Positions 8,208 through 16,286 of a stretch of DNA of 34,346 nt are shown here, one piece after another. Position 1 is the stretch's first letter, and each line of letters starts with the position of its first letter. Location: the NCBI RefSeq assembly GCF_029265375.1, contig NZ_JAJUJJ010000028.1, forward strand, positions 1 through 34,346, in the 5' to 3' direction. The notes under the pieces were generated by a model, which was not told the DNA's origin, did no database searches, and saw nothing but the letters and a program-made list of their open reading frames with translations. The position numbers were made by a program, and so were the translations under genes. The DNA comes from Nesterenkonia sp. Its GTDB lineage: Bacteria > Actinomycetota > Actinomycetes > Actinomycetales > Micrococcaceae.

Positions 8208-8789
8208 ATGAACTCCCACGGCAGTCATGGCGGGCAGCCTCACAACCAAGCCCCGCCGTCGGGGGTGCCCTCCCGGCGGGACAGCCGGCCGCGGACCGCA
8301 GCCCAGGCCGTGATGCTCTTAGTGATGCTGGCAGTGCCGGTGGGCATAGGGATGCTGGGGAGTCTGGCCACCCGGGCGCACACTGACGGCTGGTACGCCG
8401 AGGCGGAGAAAGCACCGTGGAACCCACCGGACTGGGTCTTCGGGCCGGTGTGGACCACGCTCTACCTGACTATGGGACTGGCCGCCTGGCTGGTGTGGCG
8501 CCGGCGCGGATTCATCACATCCCGGGCTCGCCGCGCGCTGAGGTGGTACGCGGTGCAGCTGGCGCTCAACGCGGTGTGGTCTCCGCTCTTCTTCGCCGGC
8601 TATCCGCGGTGGCAGGACGCCGCTCTGTGGGGCGCCGCCGCGGTGATAGTGGCGCTGATAGGTGCTTTGGCGGTGACGATCTGGGCCTTCTGGCCGGTGA
8701 GCAGGACGGCCGCGGTGCTGATGGTTCCCTATCTGGGGTGGGTGGTCTACGCCTCCACGCTCAACATCTACATCGCCGCCGCGCAGTGA
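8208..8789 (+). CDS. tspO: TspO/MBR family protein
   Basis: 193 residues: a polar N-terminal tail of about 30 residues, then five membrane helices typical of the tryptophan-rich sensory protein/translocator family. Family signatures visible are WYAEAEKAPWNPPDWVFGPV (aromatic and proline rich first loop), LYLTMGLAAWLVW, an LALNAVWSPLFF helix and the C-terminal YLGWVVYASTLNIYI. Bacterial TspO binds porphyrins and is linked to stress signalling and tetrapyrrole handling at the membrane. The usual length is about 155-165, so the N-terminal tail is an addition; an alternative later start cannot be excluded. It converges with truB, the stop codons being only 17 bases apart. Confidence 0.9.
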   Translation: MNSHGSHGGQPHNQAPPSGVPSRRDSRPRTAAQAVMLLVMLAVPVGIGMLGSLATRAHTDGWYAEAEKAPWNPPDWVFGPVWTTLYLTMGLAAWLVWRRRGFITSRARRALRWYAVQLALNAVWSPLFFAGYPRWQDAALWGAAAVIVALIGALAVTIWAFWPVSRTAAVLMVPYLGWVVYASTLNIYIAAAQ

Positions 8790-8806
8790 GGGCTCTTCGC
8801 ACTGGT

Positions 8807-9850
8807 TCAGGCGGCGAAGACCAGCTCTGGTTTGGCGTGCATGACTGCCGGGCCGGCGGTGGCCGCTTTGGCCGCATCCGGCGACGACGACGCCCCGGGC
8901 TTGGCCGGCACATCGCGCAGCAGAGCGATCAGCTCGCCGTCGGGCCCGAATGCCGCGGTCAGACCGTCCCGCCGGCTGACCACCTCCGAGGCAGCAGGGA
9001 CGTCGTCACCCCATTCTGCCGCCGTCGGGTGCACCACCTCTGCCTGCGCGGAGGCGGTGATGCGGCGGCCGTGGCGCAGATGCTCTGCCTCCTCGGCGCT
9101 GACGCTGCGGGCCGGGAACAGTTGGGCGGCCGCCTCGGCCAGCCCGATGTAGCCGAAGTCCTCGGCCAGCTGGTCCAGGCTCAGGCACTGGTTCTCGCTG
9201 TAGGGGCCGACGGCTGTGCGGCGCAGCGCGGTCAGGTGCCCCCCAGTCCCCAGCAGCTGGCCCATATCGCGGGCCAGGGCCCGCACGTAGGTGCCTGAGG
9301 AGACCCGTACCTCCACGTCCAGGTCGATCATCCGGCCGCCGTCGACCCGGCGGATGGAGTGGACCTCGAACCGGTGGACGGTCACCGGCCGGGCCTCGAG
9401 CTCCACGTCCTCGCCGCGACGGGCACGGTCGTAGGCGCGGGCGCCGTCGACCTTGATCGCCGAGACGGTGGAGGGCACCTGCATGATCTCGCCGGTCAGC
9501 CGAGCCACGGCCTCTTCGATGGACTCCTCGGTGACCGCATTGGCGAAATGGGTGGCAGTGACCTCGCCCTCGGCGTCGTCGGTGGTGGTGGTCTGTCCGA
9601 GGCGGATCGTGGCGGTGTAGGTCTTGTCCACCCCCACGATGTGGGTCAGCAGGCGGGTGGCGCGGTTGATGCCGACCACCAGCACTCCGGTGGCCATGGG
9701 GTCCAGCGTGCCGGCGTGGCCGACTTTGCGGGTGCCGGCGAGTTTGCGGATCCGGCCGACCACGTCATGGCTGGTCCAGCCGGCGGGCTTGTCCACCAGG
9801 ACCAGCCCGGAGCCGATCGCGACCTCCTCGGGCCGCTGGCGCTTTCCCAT
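8807..9850 (-). CDS. truB: tRNA pseudouridine(55) synthase
   Basis: 347 residues. The N-terminal catalytic domain has the signature KVGHAGTLDPMATGVLVVG with the catalytic aspartate at residue 50; it also shows GLVLVDKPAGWTSHDVV and the YVRALARDMG motif of the TruB family. The enzyme isomerises U55 in the T-loop of tRNAs. The C-terminal part has an RNA-binding (PUA-like) region with LRHGRRI and an Ala/Pro-rich tail. ATG 9850 is preceded by GAGGAG with seven bases of spacing. It follows rbfA on the same strand with a 167-base gap containing a G-run, where other genes sit in some relatives. Confidence 0.97.
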   Translation of the reverse strand: MGKRQRPEEVAIGSGLVLVDKPAGWTSHDVVGRIRKLAGTRKVGHAGTLDPMATGVLVVGINRATRLLTHIVGVDKTYTATIRLGQTTTTDDAEGEVTATHFANAVTEESIEEAVARLTGEIMQVPSTVSAIKVDGARAYDRARRGEDVELEARPVTVHRFEVHSIRRVDGGRMIDLDVEVRVSSGTYVRALARDMGQLLGTGGHLTALRRTAVGPYSENQCLSLDQLAEDFGYIGLAEAAAQLFPARSVSAEEAEHLRHGRRITASAQAEVVHPTAAEWGDDVPAASEVVSRRDGLTAAFGPDGELIALLRDVPAKPGASSSPDAAKAATAGPAVMHAKPELVFAA

Positions 9851-9984
9851 GCTCAGACTCCTCGCTGGTTGTTTCTCTCCGCGCTGGTGGTTCCTCCACG
9901 CCCGGTTCTGGCCGTCGATCGGCGGATTCAGTGCACCTCGTCCGCCGTTTGGGGCTGTCAGGTGCAGTGATCTCGCCAGTCGAC

Positions 9985-9998
9985 GGGGTGGGGGGGGG
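9985..9998. repeat. G-rich homopolymer tract (G4-T-G9)
   Basis: Four G residues, one T, then nine G residues at 9990-9998 in the gap between rbfA and truB. A run of nine is notable even at this GC content. It may slip in replication or sequencing and could form a G-rich structure. Confidence 0.7.
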
Positions 9999-10017
9999 CG
10001 AGGTGGCGCGGCGGACC

Positions 10018-10485
10018 TCAGTCGTTGGGTGAGGGCCTCTCGCCTGGGGCGTTGGCCTCGCCGGCGTCGGCATCAGTGCGGTAGGGGGACTCGTTGACCG
10101 GCTTGGCGCCCTCACGGCGGGCGCGGACGGCCTCATCCTGTTCCCGGGCTTTGCGCAGCAGGTCCTCCAGGTGCGCGGCGGATTCGGGAATCTCGTCGGC
10201 GACGAACTCCAGGGTGGGGGTCAGCCGAATGCTCAGCTGCCGCCCCATTTCCCGGCGCAGCAGTCCGTGGTTGGCGCTGAGCAGCTCCTCGGCCGCGGTT
10301 TTGGTCTCCTCGTCCGGGGCCAGGACTGTGTAGTAGACCGTGGCGTGCTGCAGGTCATTGGTGACGCGGGCGTCGGTGACTGTGATCATCTCTGCCCGGT
10401 CGTCTTTCACGCTGCGGCGCAGTGCTTCGGCGATGATCACCTTGATCCGTGATGCCAGGCGGGATGCGCGTGCGGGGTCAGCCAT
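10018..10485 (-). CDS. rbfA: 30S ribosome-binding factor A
   Basis: 155 residues. The single KH-like domain of RbfA is visible: ARASRLASRIKVIIAEAL at the N-terminus, MITVTDARVTNDLQHATVYY in the central sheet, and RREMGRQLSIRLTPTLEFV near the end. RbfA assists late maturation of the 30S subunit around the 16S rRNA 5' helix and is linked to cold adaptation. A C-terminal charged extension of about 35 residues is low complexity. ATG 10485 follows GAGGAGCTGAC. It is downstream of infB, the usual partner, but a long hairpin lies between them. Confidence 0.96.
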   Translation of the reverse strand: MADPARASRLASRIKVIIAEALRRSVKDDRAEMITVTDARVTNDLQHATVYYTVLAPDEETKTAAEELLSANHGLLRREMGRQLSIRLTPTLEFVADEIPESAAHLEDLLRKAREQDEAVRARREGAKPVNESPYRTDADAGEANAPGERPSPND

Positions 10486-10538
10486 GTCAGCTCCTCCTCG
10501 TCGTCGTGGTCAACTCTACCCGCGGAGGGCCGGACGCT

Positions 10539-10586
10539 TCAGCGGGGGCGGCGGCCCGGCATGCACCGGACTGCCGCCCCCGCTGA
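10539..10586 (-). terminator. Strong hairpin between infB and rbfA
   Basis: TCAGCGGGGGCGGC at 10539-10552 is the exact reverse complement of GCCGCCCCCGCTGA at 10573-10586, a 14-base perfect stem with a 20-base loop. It lies 15 bases after the infB stop. No T-run follows. It may terminate infB mRNA, attenuate read-through into rbfA, or protect a 3' end. Confidence 0.6.
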
Positions 10587-10601
10587 GCGAACCGCTGGGT
10601 A

Positions 10602-13322
10602 TCAGGTGCGCGGGATCTCGCGCATCTCCCAGGTTTCGATGATGTCGCCTTCGCGGATGTCGTTGAAGCTGCCCAGGCCGATGCCGCATTCGAAGCCTTC
10701 GCGGACCTCGGTGGCATCGTCCTTGAACCGCCGCAGCGACTCGATGGTGAGGTTCTCCCCGACCACATTGCCGTCGCGCACCAGGCGTGCCTTGGCGTTG
10801 CGGCGGATGGTGCCGGAGCGGACGATGGAGCCGGCGATATTGCCGAACTTGGAGGAGCGGAAGACCTCGCGGATCTCCGCGGAGCCGAGCTCGACCTCCT
10901 CGTACTCCGGCTTCAGCATGCCCTTCAGCGCAGCCTCGATGTCGTCGATCGCAGCGTAGATCACCGAGTAGAAGCGCATGTCCACGCCCTCGCGATCGGC
11001 CAGCTCCGCCACACGCTCGGCCGGCCGGACGTTGAAGCCCAGGATGACCGCGTTGTCCACGGTGGCCAGGTTGACGTCGTTCTGGGTGATCGCGCCCACG
11101 CCTCGGTGGATGACCCGCAGCTGGACCTCGTCGCCGACGTCGATCTTCAGCAGCGCGTCCTCCAGGGCCTCCACGGCACCGGAGACATCGCCCTTGAGGA
11201 TCAGGTTCAGCGTGTCGATCTTGCCCTCGGCCACCGCCTGGTCGAAGTCCTCCAGGGTGATGCGCTTGCGGCGCTTGGCCAGCAGGGCGTTGCGCTCTGC
11301 TGCCTCACGCTTCTCCGCGATCTGGCGGGCAGTGCGGTCATCGCTGGTGACCAGGAAGCTGTCTCCGGCGCGCGGCACCGTGGACAGACCCAGCACCTGC
11401 ACCGGGCGGGAGGGCCCGGCCTCCTCCACCGGATCGCCGTTCTCGTCGAACATGGCGCGCACACGGCCGAAGGCGGTGCCGGCGACCATGTTGTCGCCCA
11501 CCCGCAGGGTGCCGGACTGAACCAGGACGGTGGCCACCGGGCCGCGGCCTTTGTCCAGGTGGGCCTCGATGGCCACGCCGCGGGCTTCCTTCTCCGGGTT
11601 GGCGCGCAGCTCCAGCGCGGCGTCGGAGGTCAGCAGGACCGCTTCGAGCAGCTCATCGATGTTGAGGTTGCTCAGCGCGGAGACCTCCACGAACATCGTG
11701 TCGCCGCCGTATTCCTCGGGCACCAGCTCGTACTCGGTGAGCTGACCGCGGATCTTGTCCGGGGAGGCGCCCTCCTTGTCGATCTTGTTGATAGCGACGA
11801 CGACGGGCACATCCGCGGCCTTGGCGTGGTTGAGAGCCTCCACCGTCTGCGGCATCACGCCGTCGTCGGCAGCGACCACCAGCACGGCGATGTCGGTGAC
11901 CTTGGCGCCACGGGCACGCATAGCGGTGAACGCCTCGTGACCGGGGGTGTCGATGAAGGTCAGCGCACGGTCCTCGCCCTCGTGGGGCACATGGACCTGG
12001 TAGGCGCCGATGTGCTGGGTGATGCCGCCGGCCTCGCCCTCGGTGACGTTGGAGGAGCGGATGGCGTCCAGCAGGCGGGTCTTGCCGTGGTCGACGTGAC
12101 CCATCACGGTCACCACAGGGGCGCGCGGCTCCAGGTCCTCCTCGGATTCGGAGGCCGCCTCGTCCTCCAGGTTGATGTCGAAGGACTCCAGCAGCTCACG
12201 GTCCTCGTCCTCCGGGGAGACGATCTGGACCTTGTAGCCCAGCTCCTCGCCGAGCAGCTGGAAGGTCTCCTCATCCAGGGACTGGTTGGCGGTGGCCATC
12301 TCGCCGAGCTTCATCAGCACGGTGATCAGGGCTGCCGGCTCGGCGTTGATCTTCTCTGCGAAGTCACCCAGGGAGGAGCCGCGGCGCAGCCGCACCACGG
12401 TGGAGCCGTCGCCCTTGGGGACGCGGACGCCGCCGATCTCGCGGGTGTGCTTCTGCTCCAGCTCCTGACGCTTGGCGCGCTTGGACTTCCGGGCCTTGGA
12501 GCGGGATCCGCCGCGGCCGAAGGCGCCGGCTGCACCTCCGCGTCCACGTCCGCCGCGTCCGCGGGGAGGTCCACCCGGTGCTCCGCCGGGGCCGCCTCCT
12601 GGCCCGCCGCGGCCGGGGCCGCGTCCGGGACCGGAGGGGGCAGGCGCCTGACCGGGCATCATGGAGGGCTTCGGCGCGCCAGGGCGGGGTCCGGGGCGCG
12701 GACCTGCTGGGCGCGGGCCGCCGGGGCGGGGTCCCCCGCCGCGCTCTGCCGGGCGCATGCCCTGGCGCGAGGCGTAGGGGTTGTTGCCCGGACGCGGGCC
12801 ACCGGGGCGCGGGCCGCCGGGGCGGGGTCCGCCCGGACGCGGCGCCGAGCGGTCCTGGGAAATGCCGAAGGGGTTGTTTCCGCCCGAGGCGCGGGCGCCG
12901 GGCTTGGGAGCGCCGGGCTTCGGCGCAGACGACTTCGGTGCCGGCTTGGGTCCGCCGGGCTTGGGGGCCGCCGATTTCGGGGCGGACTTCGGGGTCGCCT
13001 CGCTCGGCTTGTCCGGCTCCTGGGCCGGCTTCTCCGCTGCGGCGGCTTCCTCCTGCTTCGGGGCAGGCTCGGGCTCGGCCTTCTTCTGCGGCGCGGGCTT
13101 GGGGCCGGGCTTCTTGGCGGCCGGCTTGGGCGCTGCGTCGTCCTTCTTCTCCTCGGCCTTCTCAGCCTGGGGGAACGCATTGCGCAGCCTCTTCGCCACC
13201 GGGGGCTCCACGGTGGAGGAGGGGGATTTCACGAACTCGCCGAGTTCCTGGAGTTTGGCGAGTGCTTCCTTTGAGGTGATGCCGAGCTCTTTGGCGAGCT
13301 CATGTACGCGGGCCTTGGCCAC
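10602..13322 (-). CDS. infB: Translation initiation factor IF-2
   Basis: 906 residues. An IF2 N-terminal module ([20 protein letters not shown]) is followed by about 250 residues rich in Pro, Ala, Gly, Lys and Arg, including the tandem [17 protein letters not shown]. The GTPase core carries GHVDHGKT (about residues 405-412), DTPGHEAF and NKID (about 511), and the C-terminal domains that bind fMet-tRNA follow. IF2 delivers initiator tRNA to the 30S subunit and promotes subunit joining. The start is GTG 13322, with AAGGAG six bases upstream; the frame is open seven codons more. The long low-complexity linker is typical of actinobacterial IF2. Confidence 0.98.
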   Translation of the reverse strand: MAKARVHELAKELGITSKEALAKLQELGEFVKSPSSTVEPPVAKRLRNAFPQAEKAEEKKDDAAPKPAAKKPGPKPAPQKKAEPEPAPKQEEAAAAEKPAQEPDKPSEATPKSAPKSAAPKPGGPKPAPKSSAPKPGAPKPGARASGGNNPFGISQDRSAPRPGGPRPGGPRPGGPRPGNNPYASRQGMRPAERGGGPRPGGPRPAGPRPGPRPGAPKPSMMPGQAPAPSGPGRGPGRGGPGGGPGGAPGGPPRGRGGRGRGGAAGAFGRGGSRSKARKSKRAKRQELEQKHTREIGGVRVPKGDGSTVVRLRRGSSLGDFAEKINAEPAALITVLMKLGEMATANQSLDEETFQLLGEELGYKVQIVSPEDEDRELLESFDINLEDEAASESEEDLEPRAPVVTVMGHVDHGKTRLLDAIRSSNVTEGEAGGITQHIGAYQVHVPHEGEDRALTFIDTPGHEAFTAMRARGAKVTDIAVLVVAADDGVMPQTVEALNHAKAADVPVVVAINKIDKEGASPDKIRGQLTEYELVPEEYGGDTMFVEVSALSNLNIDELLEAVLLTSDAALELRANPEKEARGVAIEAHLDKGRGPVATVLVQSGTLRVGDNMVAGTAFGRVRAMFDENGDPVEEAGPSRPVQVLGLSTVPRAGDSFLVTSDDRTARQIAEKREAAERNALLAKRRKRITLEDFDQAVAEGKIDTLNLILKGDVSGAVEALEDALLKIDVGDEVQLRVIHRGVGAITQNDVNLATVDNAVILGFNVRPAERVAELADREGVDMRFYSVIYAAIDDIEAALKGMLKPEYEEVELGSAEIREVFRSSKFGNIAGSIVRSGTIRRNAKARLVRDGNVVGENLTIESLRRFKDDATEVREGFECGIGLGSFNDIREGDIIETWEMREIPRT

Positions 13323-13348
13323 TGTTCTCCTTCTCTGGCCCACGCGAT

Positions 13349-13370
13349 GCCCCGCTGATCCCAGCGGGGC
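13349..13370 (-). terminator. Hairpin upstream of infB
   Basis: GCCCCGCT at 13349-13356 pairs perfectly with AGCGGGGC at 13363-13370 around a six-base loop, 27 bases before the infB start. It may be an attenuator or partial terminator between ylxR and infB. Confidence 0.4.
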
Positions 13371-13433
13371 TGAGGTCAGCGGATCATCGAATCAGGGCCG
13401 ATTTGCCTGTTCTGTTCCGAGACGGAATGAAAA

Positions 13434-13475
13434 GTGCTCATCACTGGGCGCTCATCCGTCGGTGCTCATCGGGTG
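13434..13475. repeat. Three 14-base tandem repeats in the ylxR-infB gap
   Basis: Units begin GTGCTCATC, GCGCTCATC and GTGCTCATC at 13434, 13448 and 13462, exactly 14 bases apart; the last five bases of each unit differ. On the minus strand each gives GATGAGC. Regular spacing near 1.3 helical turns could reflect a binding site, or chance. Confidence 0.6.
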
Positions 13476-13497
13476 TCCATCTCTTTCCAACCCGCCT

Positions 13498-13764
13498 TCA
13501 TCGTGTACGGACAGTTTCGGCCTCAGCTTCGATGTCTTCGAAGTCAAGGTGTGCCGTCTGCACCGGCTGCCGGAATGCGCGGTTGAACGCCTTCCGCTTC
13601 AGCGCGGCGTCGAAGCATTCACGCTTGGGGTGCAGCCAGGCGCCTCGGCCTGGTCTGCGCCGGGCGATGTCCGGAACTACCCGGTCATCCACCAGCGCGA
13701 ATCTGACGACATCGTCCTGCTCAGCGCGACGGCGGCAGCCGACGCACGTGCGGACAGGAACCAT
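13498..13764 (-). CDS. ylxR: YlxR (DUF448) RNA-binding protein / RNase P modulator
   Basis: 88 residues with the DUF448 signature: RTCVGCRRR at residues 5-13 and GRGAWLHP at 39-46. YlxR lies between nusA and infB in most Gram-positive bacteria; it is a nucleoid/RNA-associated protein and has been proposed to modulate RNase P. Here the gene is separated from nusA by a mazEF pair, so it may have gained its own promoter: the minus-strand sequence just upstream contains TAAGGT and TAGAGT. ATG 13764 lacks a strong ribosome site. Length and motifs are normal. Confidence 0.93.
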   Translation of the reverse strand: MVPVRTCVGCRRRAEQDDVVRFALVDDRVVPDIARRRPGRGAWLHPKRECFDAALKRKAFNRAFRQPVQTAHLDFEDIEAEAETVRTR

Positions 13765-13876
13765 AAAACTCTACCTTAGTCGGGTCACATTCAGCCAATA
13801 ACTCTATCGGGGCCTGGGGCGGTCTGCCCTGCCGCCCCGCTGTGCGCGCCGACTCGGTGCGCCGGAGCTGACGCAC

Positions 13877-14224
13877 CTAGCCGCTCGGCGTCAGGAAGTC
13901 ACGCAGCCACCGGTCGACCTCCTCCATGGTGGCCGCGTCCACGGTTCCCGCGACACCGGCAAACCGATCGCGGGTGACGGTGCGCGGCTGCTCGGTCATC
14001 GCGAAGGTCGGCCGCGGCAGCTGCAGATTCGGTCCGCGCAGTCGCACGTGATTCGGCCAGCCGCGATCGGCAGTAGTGGCGGGACAGATGATAGCCAGCG
14101 AGTCGGCAACCTGAAGAAAGGCATTGCTGGCGATGATCAGAGCAGGACGTCGTCCTGCCTGCTCCCTGCCTCGCACCGGATCCAGATCCACCCAGACCAC
14201 GGTCCCGCGAGTCAGATCAGTCAC
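13877..14224 (-). CDS. mazF: MazF/PemK-family endoribonuclease toxin
   Basis: 115 residues. The N-terminal [20 protein letters not shown] followed by RPALIIASN is the hallmark of MazF/PemK: the strand carrying the catalytic Arg and the loop leading to it. The later [13 protein letters not shown] and [13 protein letters not shown] segments fit the SH3-like barrel. MazF toxins cleave mRNA, and some cleave tRNA or rRNA, at short single-stranded sequences when freed from antitoxin. The start is GTG 14224, overlapping the end of mazE by eight bases; codons further upstream belong to another frame inside mazE. It is intact by length and motif. Its position inside the nusA-ylxR-infB transcription unit is unusual. 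Confidence 0.92.
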   Translation of the reverse strand: MTDLTRGTVVWVDLDPVRGREQAGRRPALIIASNAFLQVADSLAIICPATTADRGWPNHVRLRGPNLQLPRPTFAMTEQPRTVTRDRFAGVAGTVDAATMEEVDRWLRDFLTPSG

Positions 14225-14444
14225 CCCGGCTGCCTTCTTCCAGGGCGGTGTCCCAATGCCGCATCTCATCCCAGTAGTCCTGGTCGGCACCGCTGACCGC
14301 GCGGCCGAATGCTCGCATTCTCTGCTGGCGCTCGCGCTCGTCCAAGAGCATCTCGATCAGGCCTGCTGCCGTGACGCCCTGCTCCTGTGCGTCGCGGTTG
14401 ATGCGCTCGCGCAGCTGAGGGGAGACTTTGATCGTGGTGCTCAT
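14217..14444 (-). CDS. mazE: MazE-like ribbon-helix-helix antitoxin
   Basis: 75 residues. The N-terminal [20 protein letters not shown] and the following [17 protein letters not shown] form an RHH DNA-binding domain. The C-terminal part, including [17 protein letters not shown], is acidic and aromatic and fits the toxin-binding region of MazE partners of PemK-type toxins in actinobacteria. Overlap with mazF by eight bases supports coupled translation. The start is ATG 14444 and the mRNA is probably leaderless: TACCCT ends six bases before it. Palindromes at 14451-14470 overlap this promoter and are the likely autoregulatory site. Confidence 0.9.
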   Translation of the reverse strand: MSTTIKVSPQLRERINRDAQEQGVTAAGLIEMLLDERERQQRMRAFGRAVSGADQDYWDEMRHWDTALEEGSRGD

Positions 14445-14450
14445 ACTCTT

Positions 14451-14470
14451 AGGGTACCCTCCGGTATACC
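14451..14470 (-). promoter_or_regulatory. mazEF promoter/operator: twin palindromes over a leaderless -10
   Basis: AGGGTACCCT (14451-14460) and GGTATACC (14463-14470) are each perfect palindromes two bases apart. On the minus strand TACCCT is a TAnnnT -10 ending six bases before the mazE ATG. An RHH antitoxin bound here would cover the -10, a textbook autorepression arrangement. Binding is inferred. Confidence 0.55.
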
Positions 14471-14560
14471 AGCGCGGCTACGCCGGGCGTGCCGCTGGCA
14501 TACTCACTCAAACCGACGACGGCCGCAGCAAGACCGCGCCGCAGGACCCCGCAGCGCCGC

Positions 14561-15538
14561 TCAGCCGGCGGGCTGGCCGGCGTCGGAGATGATGTCGATC
14601 CGCCAGCCGGTCAGCTTCGCGGCCAGCCGGGCGTTCTGCCCCTCTTTGCCGATGGCCAGTGAGAGTTGGTACTCCGGCACCACCGCGCGGGCCGACCGGG
14701 CAGCCTCATCCAGTACGGTCACGGAGCTGACCTTCGCCGGGGAGAGCGCATTGGCGATGAACTGGGCCGGGTCCTCGGCGTAGTCGATGATGTCGATCTT
14801 CTCGTCGTTGAGTTCGGTCATCACCGCCCGCACCCGGGAGCCCATGGCGCCGATGCAGGCGCCCTTGGCGTTGATCCCGGACTGGTGGGCCTGCACAGCG
14901 ATTTTGGTGCGGTGGCCTGCCTCACGCGCAATGGAGACGATCTCCACTGTTCCGTCGGCGATCTCGGGCACCTCGTGGGCGAAGAGCTTCTTCACCAGCC
15001 CCGGATGCGAGCGCGACAGCGTGATCGAGGGGCCCCGGAAACCGCGGTGCACGTCCACCACGAAGGCGCGCAGCCGGGATCCGTGCGTGTACTGCTCCCC
15101 GGGCACGTGCTCCTGCGGGGGCAGGTCTGCCTCCACTCCCCCGATGTCGACCTTCACCGTATGCGGGTTGCGGCCCTGCTGGACGATCCCGGAGACGAGC
15201 TCGCCCTCCTTGGACTTGAACTCGCCGATGACGGCGTCGTCCTCGGCGTCGCGGATGCGCTGCATGATGACCTGGCGCGCCGTGGAAGCCGCCACGCGGC
15301 CGAAGTTCTTAGGGGTGTCGTCGAACTCGCCGATGACGTTGCCGTCCTCGTCGATCTCCTTGGCCCAGATGGTGACATGACCTGTCTTCTCATCCACCTC
15401 GGCACGGGCCTGCTGCAGGGCGCCCGGGCTCTTGTGGTACGCCAGGACGAGGGCCTGCTCGATGGCGGGCATCAGCCGTTCCAGGGGTATGTCGCGCTCT
15501 TGCACGAGCATGCGCAGCGCGCTCATGTCGATATCCAC
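14561..15538 (-). CDS. nusA: Transcription termination/antitermination factor NusA
   Basis: 325 residues, the shorter actinobacterial form lacking the C-terminal acidic repeats. The N-terminal RNA polymerase-binding domain begins [19 protein letters not shown]. An S1 domain follows at about 110-180, then two KH domains: [19 protein letters not shown] in the first and [19 protein letters not shown] in the second. NusA binds RNA polymerase and nascent RNA, modulating pausing, termination and rRNA antitermination. The start is GTG 15538 with GGAGG five bases upstream; an internal ATG four codons on is less well placed. It is downstream of rimP as usual. The gene next downstream is mazE rather than ylxR. 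Confidence 0.97.
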   Translation of the reverse strand: MDIDMSALRMLVQERDIPLERLMPAIEQALVLAYHKSPGALQQARAEVDEKTGHVTIWAKEIDEDGNVIGEFDDTPKNFGRVAASTARQVIMQRIRDAEDDAVIGEFKSKEGELVSGIVQQGRNPHTVKVDIGGVEADLPPQEHVPGEQYTHGSRLRAFVVDVHRGFRGPSITLSRSHPGLVKKLFAHEVPEIADGTVEIVSIAREAGHRTKIAVQAHQSGINAKGACIGAMGSRVRAVMTELNDEKIDIIDYAEDPAQFIANALSPAKVSSVTVLDEAARSARAVVPEYQLSLAIGKEGQNARLAAKLTGWRIDIISDAGQPAG

Positions 15539-15564
15539 TTGTGCCTCCGGTCCGTCACCGTCGT

Positions 15565-16119
15565 TCAGGTGCTCACGGAAAACTCTACCTGGACGCGTGC
15601 GCGGGAAATGGAATCGAACTCTATGTGTGTGTCAGGTCCGGTCTTGGGCTTCATCCCTTTCTTCGGTGCCGGAATCACCTCGGAGACGGTGATGCCGGCG
15701 GCGTCGACCTCCCGCAGCCGGGCTGTCATAGTGGGGTGCCCGGCACGTTCGATCTCCAGCAGACGGCCCAGATTGCGGCGGAAGTGCCGGGGTTCGGTGA
15801 GCGGGCGGGTCGCCCCCGGGGTGGTGACTTCCAGCTCGTAGTTCTCCACGGAGGCCAGCGGTTCGGCGTCAGCTTCCTTGTCCAGCACCACGCCGAGCGC
15901 CTCCGAGAGCCCGGCCAGGGTGTCCAGGTCCACCTGCTCGGTGCCGGTCTCATAGTCGACCACCACTTTCAGCACGGTGCGGGCTCCGCTGGCGACCAAG
16001 GCCAGCTCCTCCAGGTAGAGGCCGTGTGCGGTGACAGTGGGCTCCAACCGTGGGGCCAGCTGGGCGGCACGGGGGTCGGGGAACCGGGAGTCGGACGTGG
16101 CGCGGGGTGGAAGTGCCAT
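15565..16119 (-). CDS. rimP: Ribosome maturation factor RimP
   Basis: 184 residues. Family features are [20 protein letters not shown] followed by VVDYETG in the N-terminal domain, [13 protein letters not shown], and the [20 protein letters not shown] segment of the DUF150 fold. RimP acts in maturation of the 30S subunit before S12/S5-linked steps. The first gene of the rimP-nusA unit, it is divergent from proS. ATG 16119 is preceded by AGGTGGT; a possible -10 (CAGAAT) lies seven bases upstream, so a short or absent leader is possible. Confidence 0.94.
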   Translation of the reverse strand: MALPPRATSDSRFPDPRAAQLAPRLEPTVTAHGLYLEELALVASGARTVLKVVVDYETGTEQVDLDTLAGLSEALGVVLDKEADAEPLASVENYELEVTTPGATRPLTEPRHFRRNLGRLLEIERAGHPTMTARLREVDAAGITVSEVIPAPKKGMKPKTGPDTHIEFDSISRARVQVEFSVST

Positions 16120-16156
16120 ACCACCTATTCTGCCTCAGCATGTGGGGAGTAGGCGC

Positions 16157-16230
16157 ACGACGCCGGGCTGGACTGCGCGCATGGGACGTACGACGTCGGG
16201 CTGGACTGCGCGCATGGGCGCACGACGGCG
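16157..16230. repeat. Tandem repeat, 33-base period, between rimP and proS
   Basis: Two 29-base copies at 16157-16185 and 16190-16218 differ at one position, with period 33. A partial third copy starting ACGACGG follows at 16222. The core includes GGGCTGGACTGCGCGCATGGG in pieces GGGCTGGAC and TGCGCGCATGGG. It lies in the divergent promoter region and could hold regulator sites. Confidence 0.8.
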
Positions 16231-16239
16231 CGGCGCCGG

Positions 16240-16245
16240 TAGACT
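16240..16245 (+). promoter_or_regulatory. Candidate proS -10 (TAGACT)
   Basis: TAGACT fits TAnnnT and lies 41 bases before the proS start, just after the tandem repeat. No clear -35 at the usual spacing; the repeat occupies that place. Confidence 0.35.
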
Positions 16246-16286
16246 TCCTGGCGAGATTGACCTCTGCCGAACGAAGTGAGATCACT

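Noticed and set aside
12770-12850. GC-rich tandem repeats within infB
   Set aside because: They encode the PGGPR repeats of the IF2 linker, common in actinobacteria, and are not a separate element.
11106-13274. A 722-codon open frame opposite infB
   Set aside because: Low-complexity antisense shadow of the infB gene; no recognisable motif.
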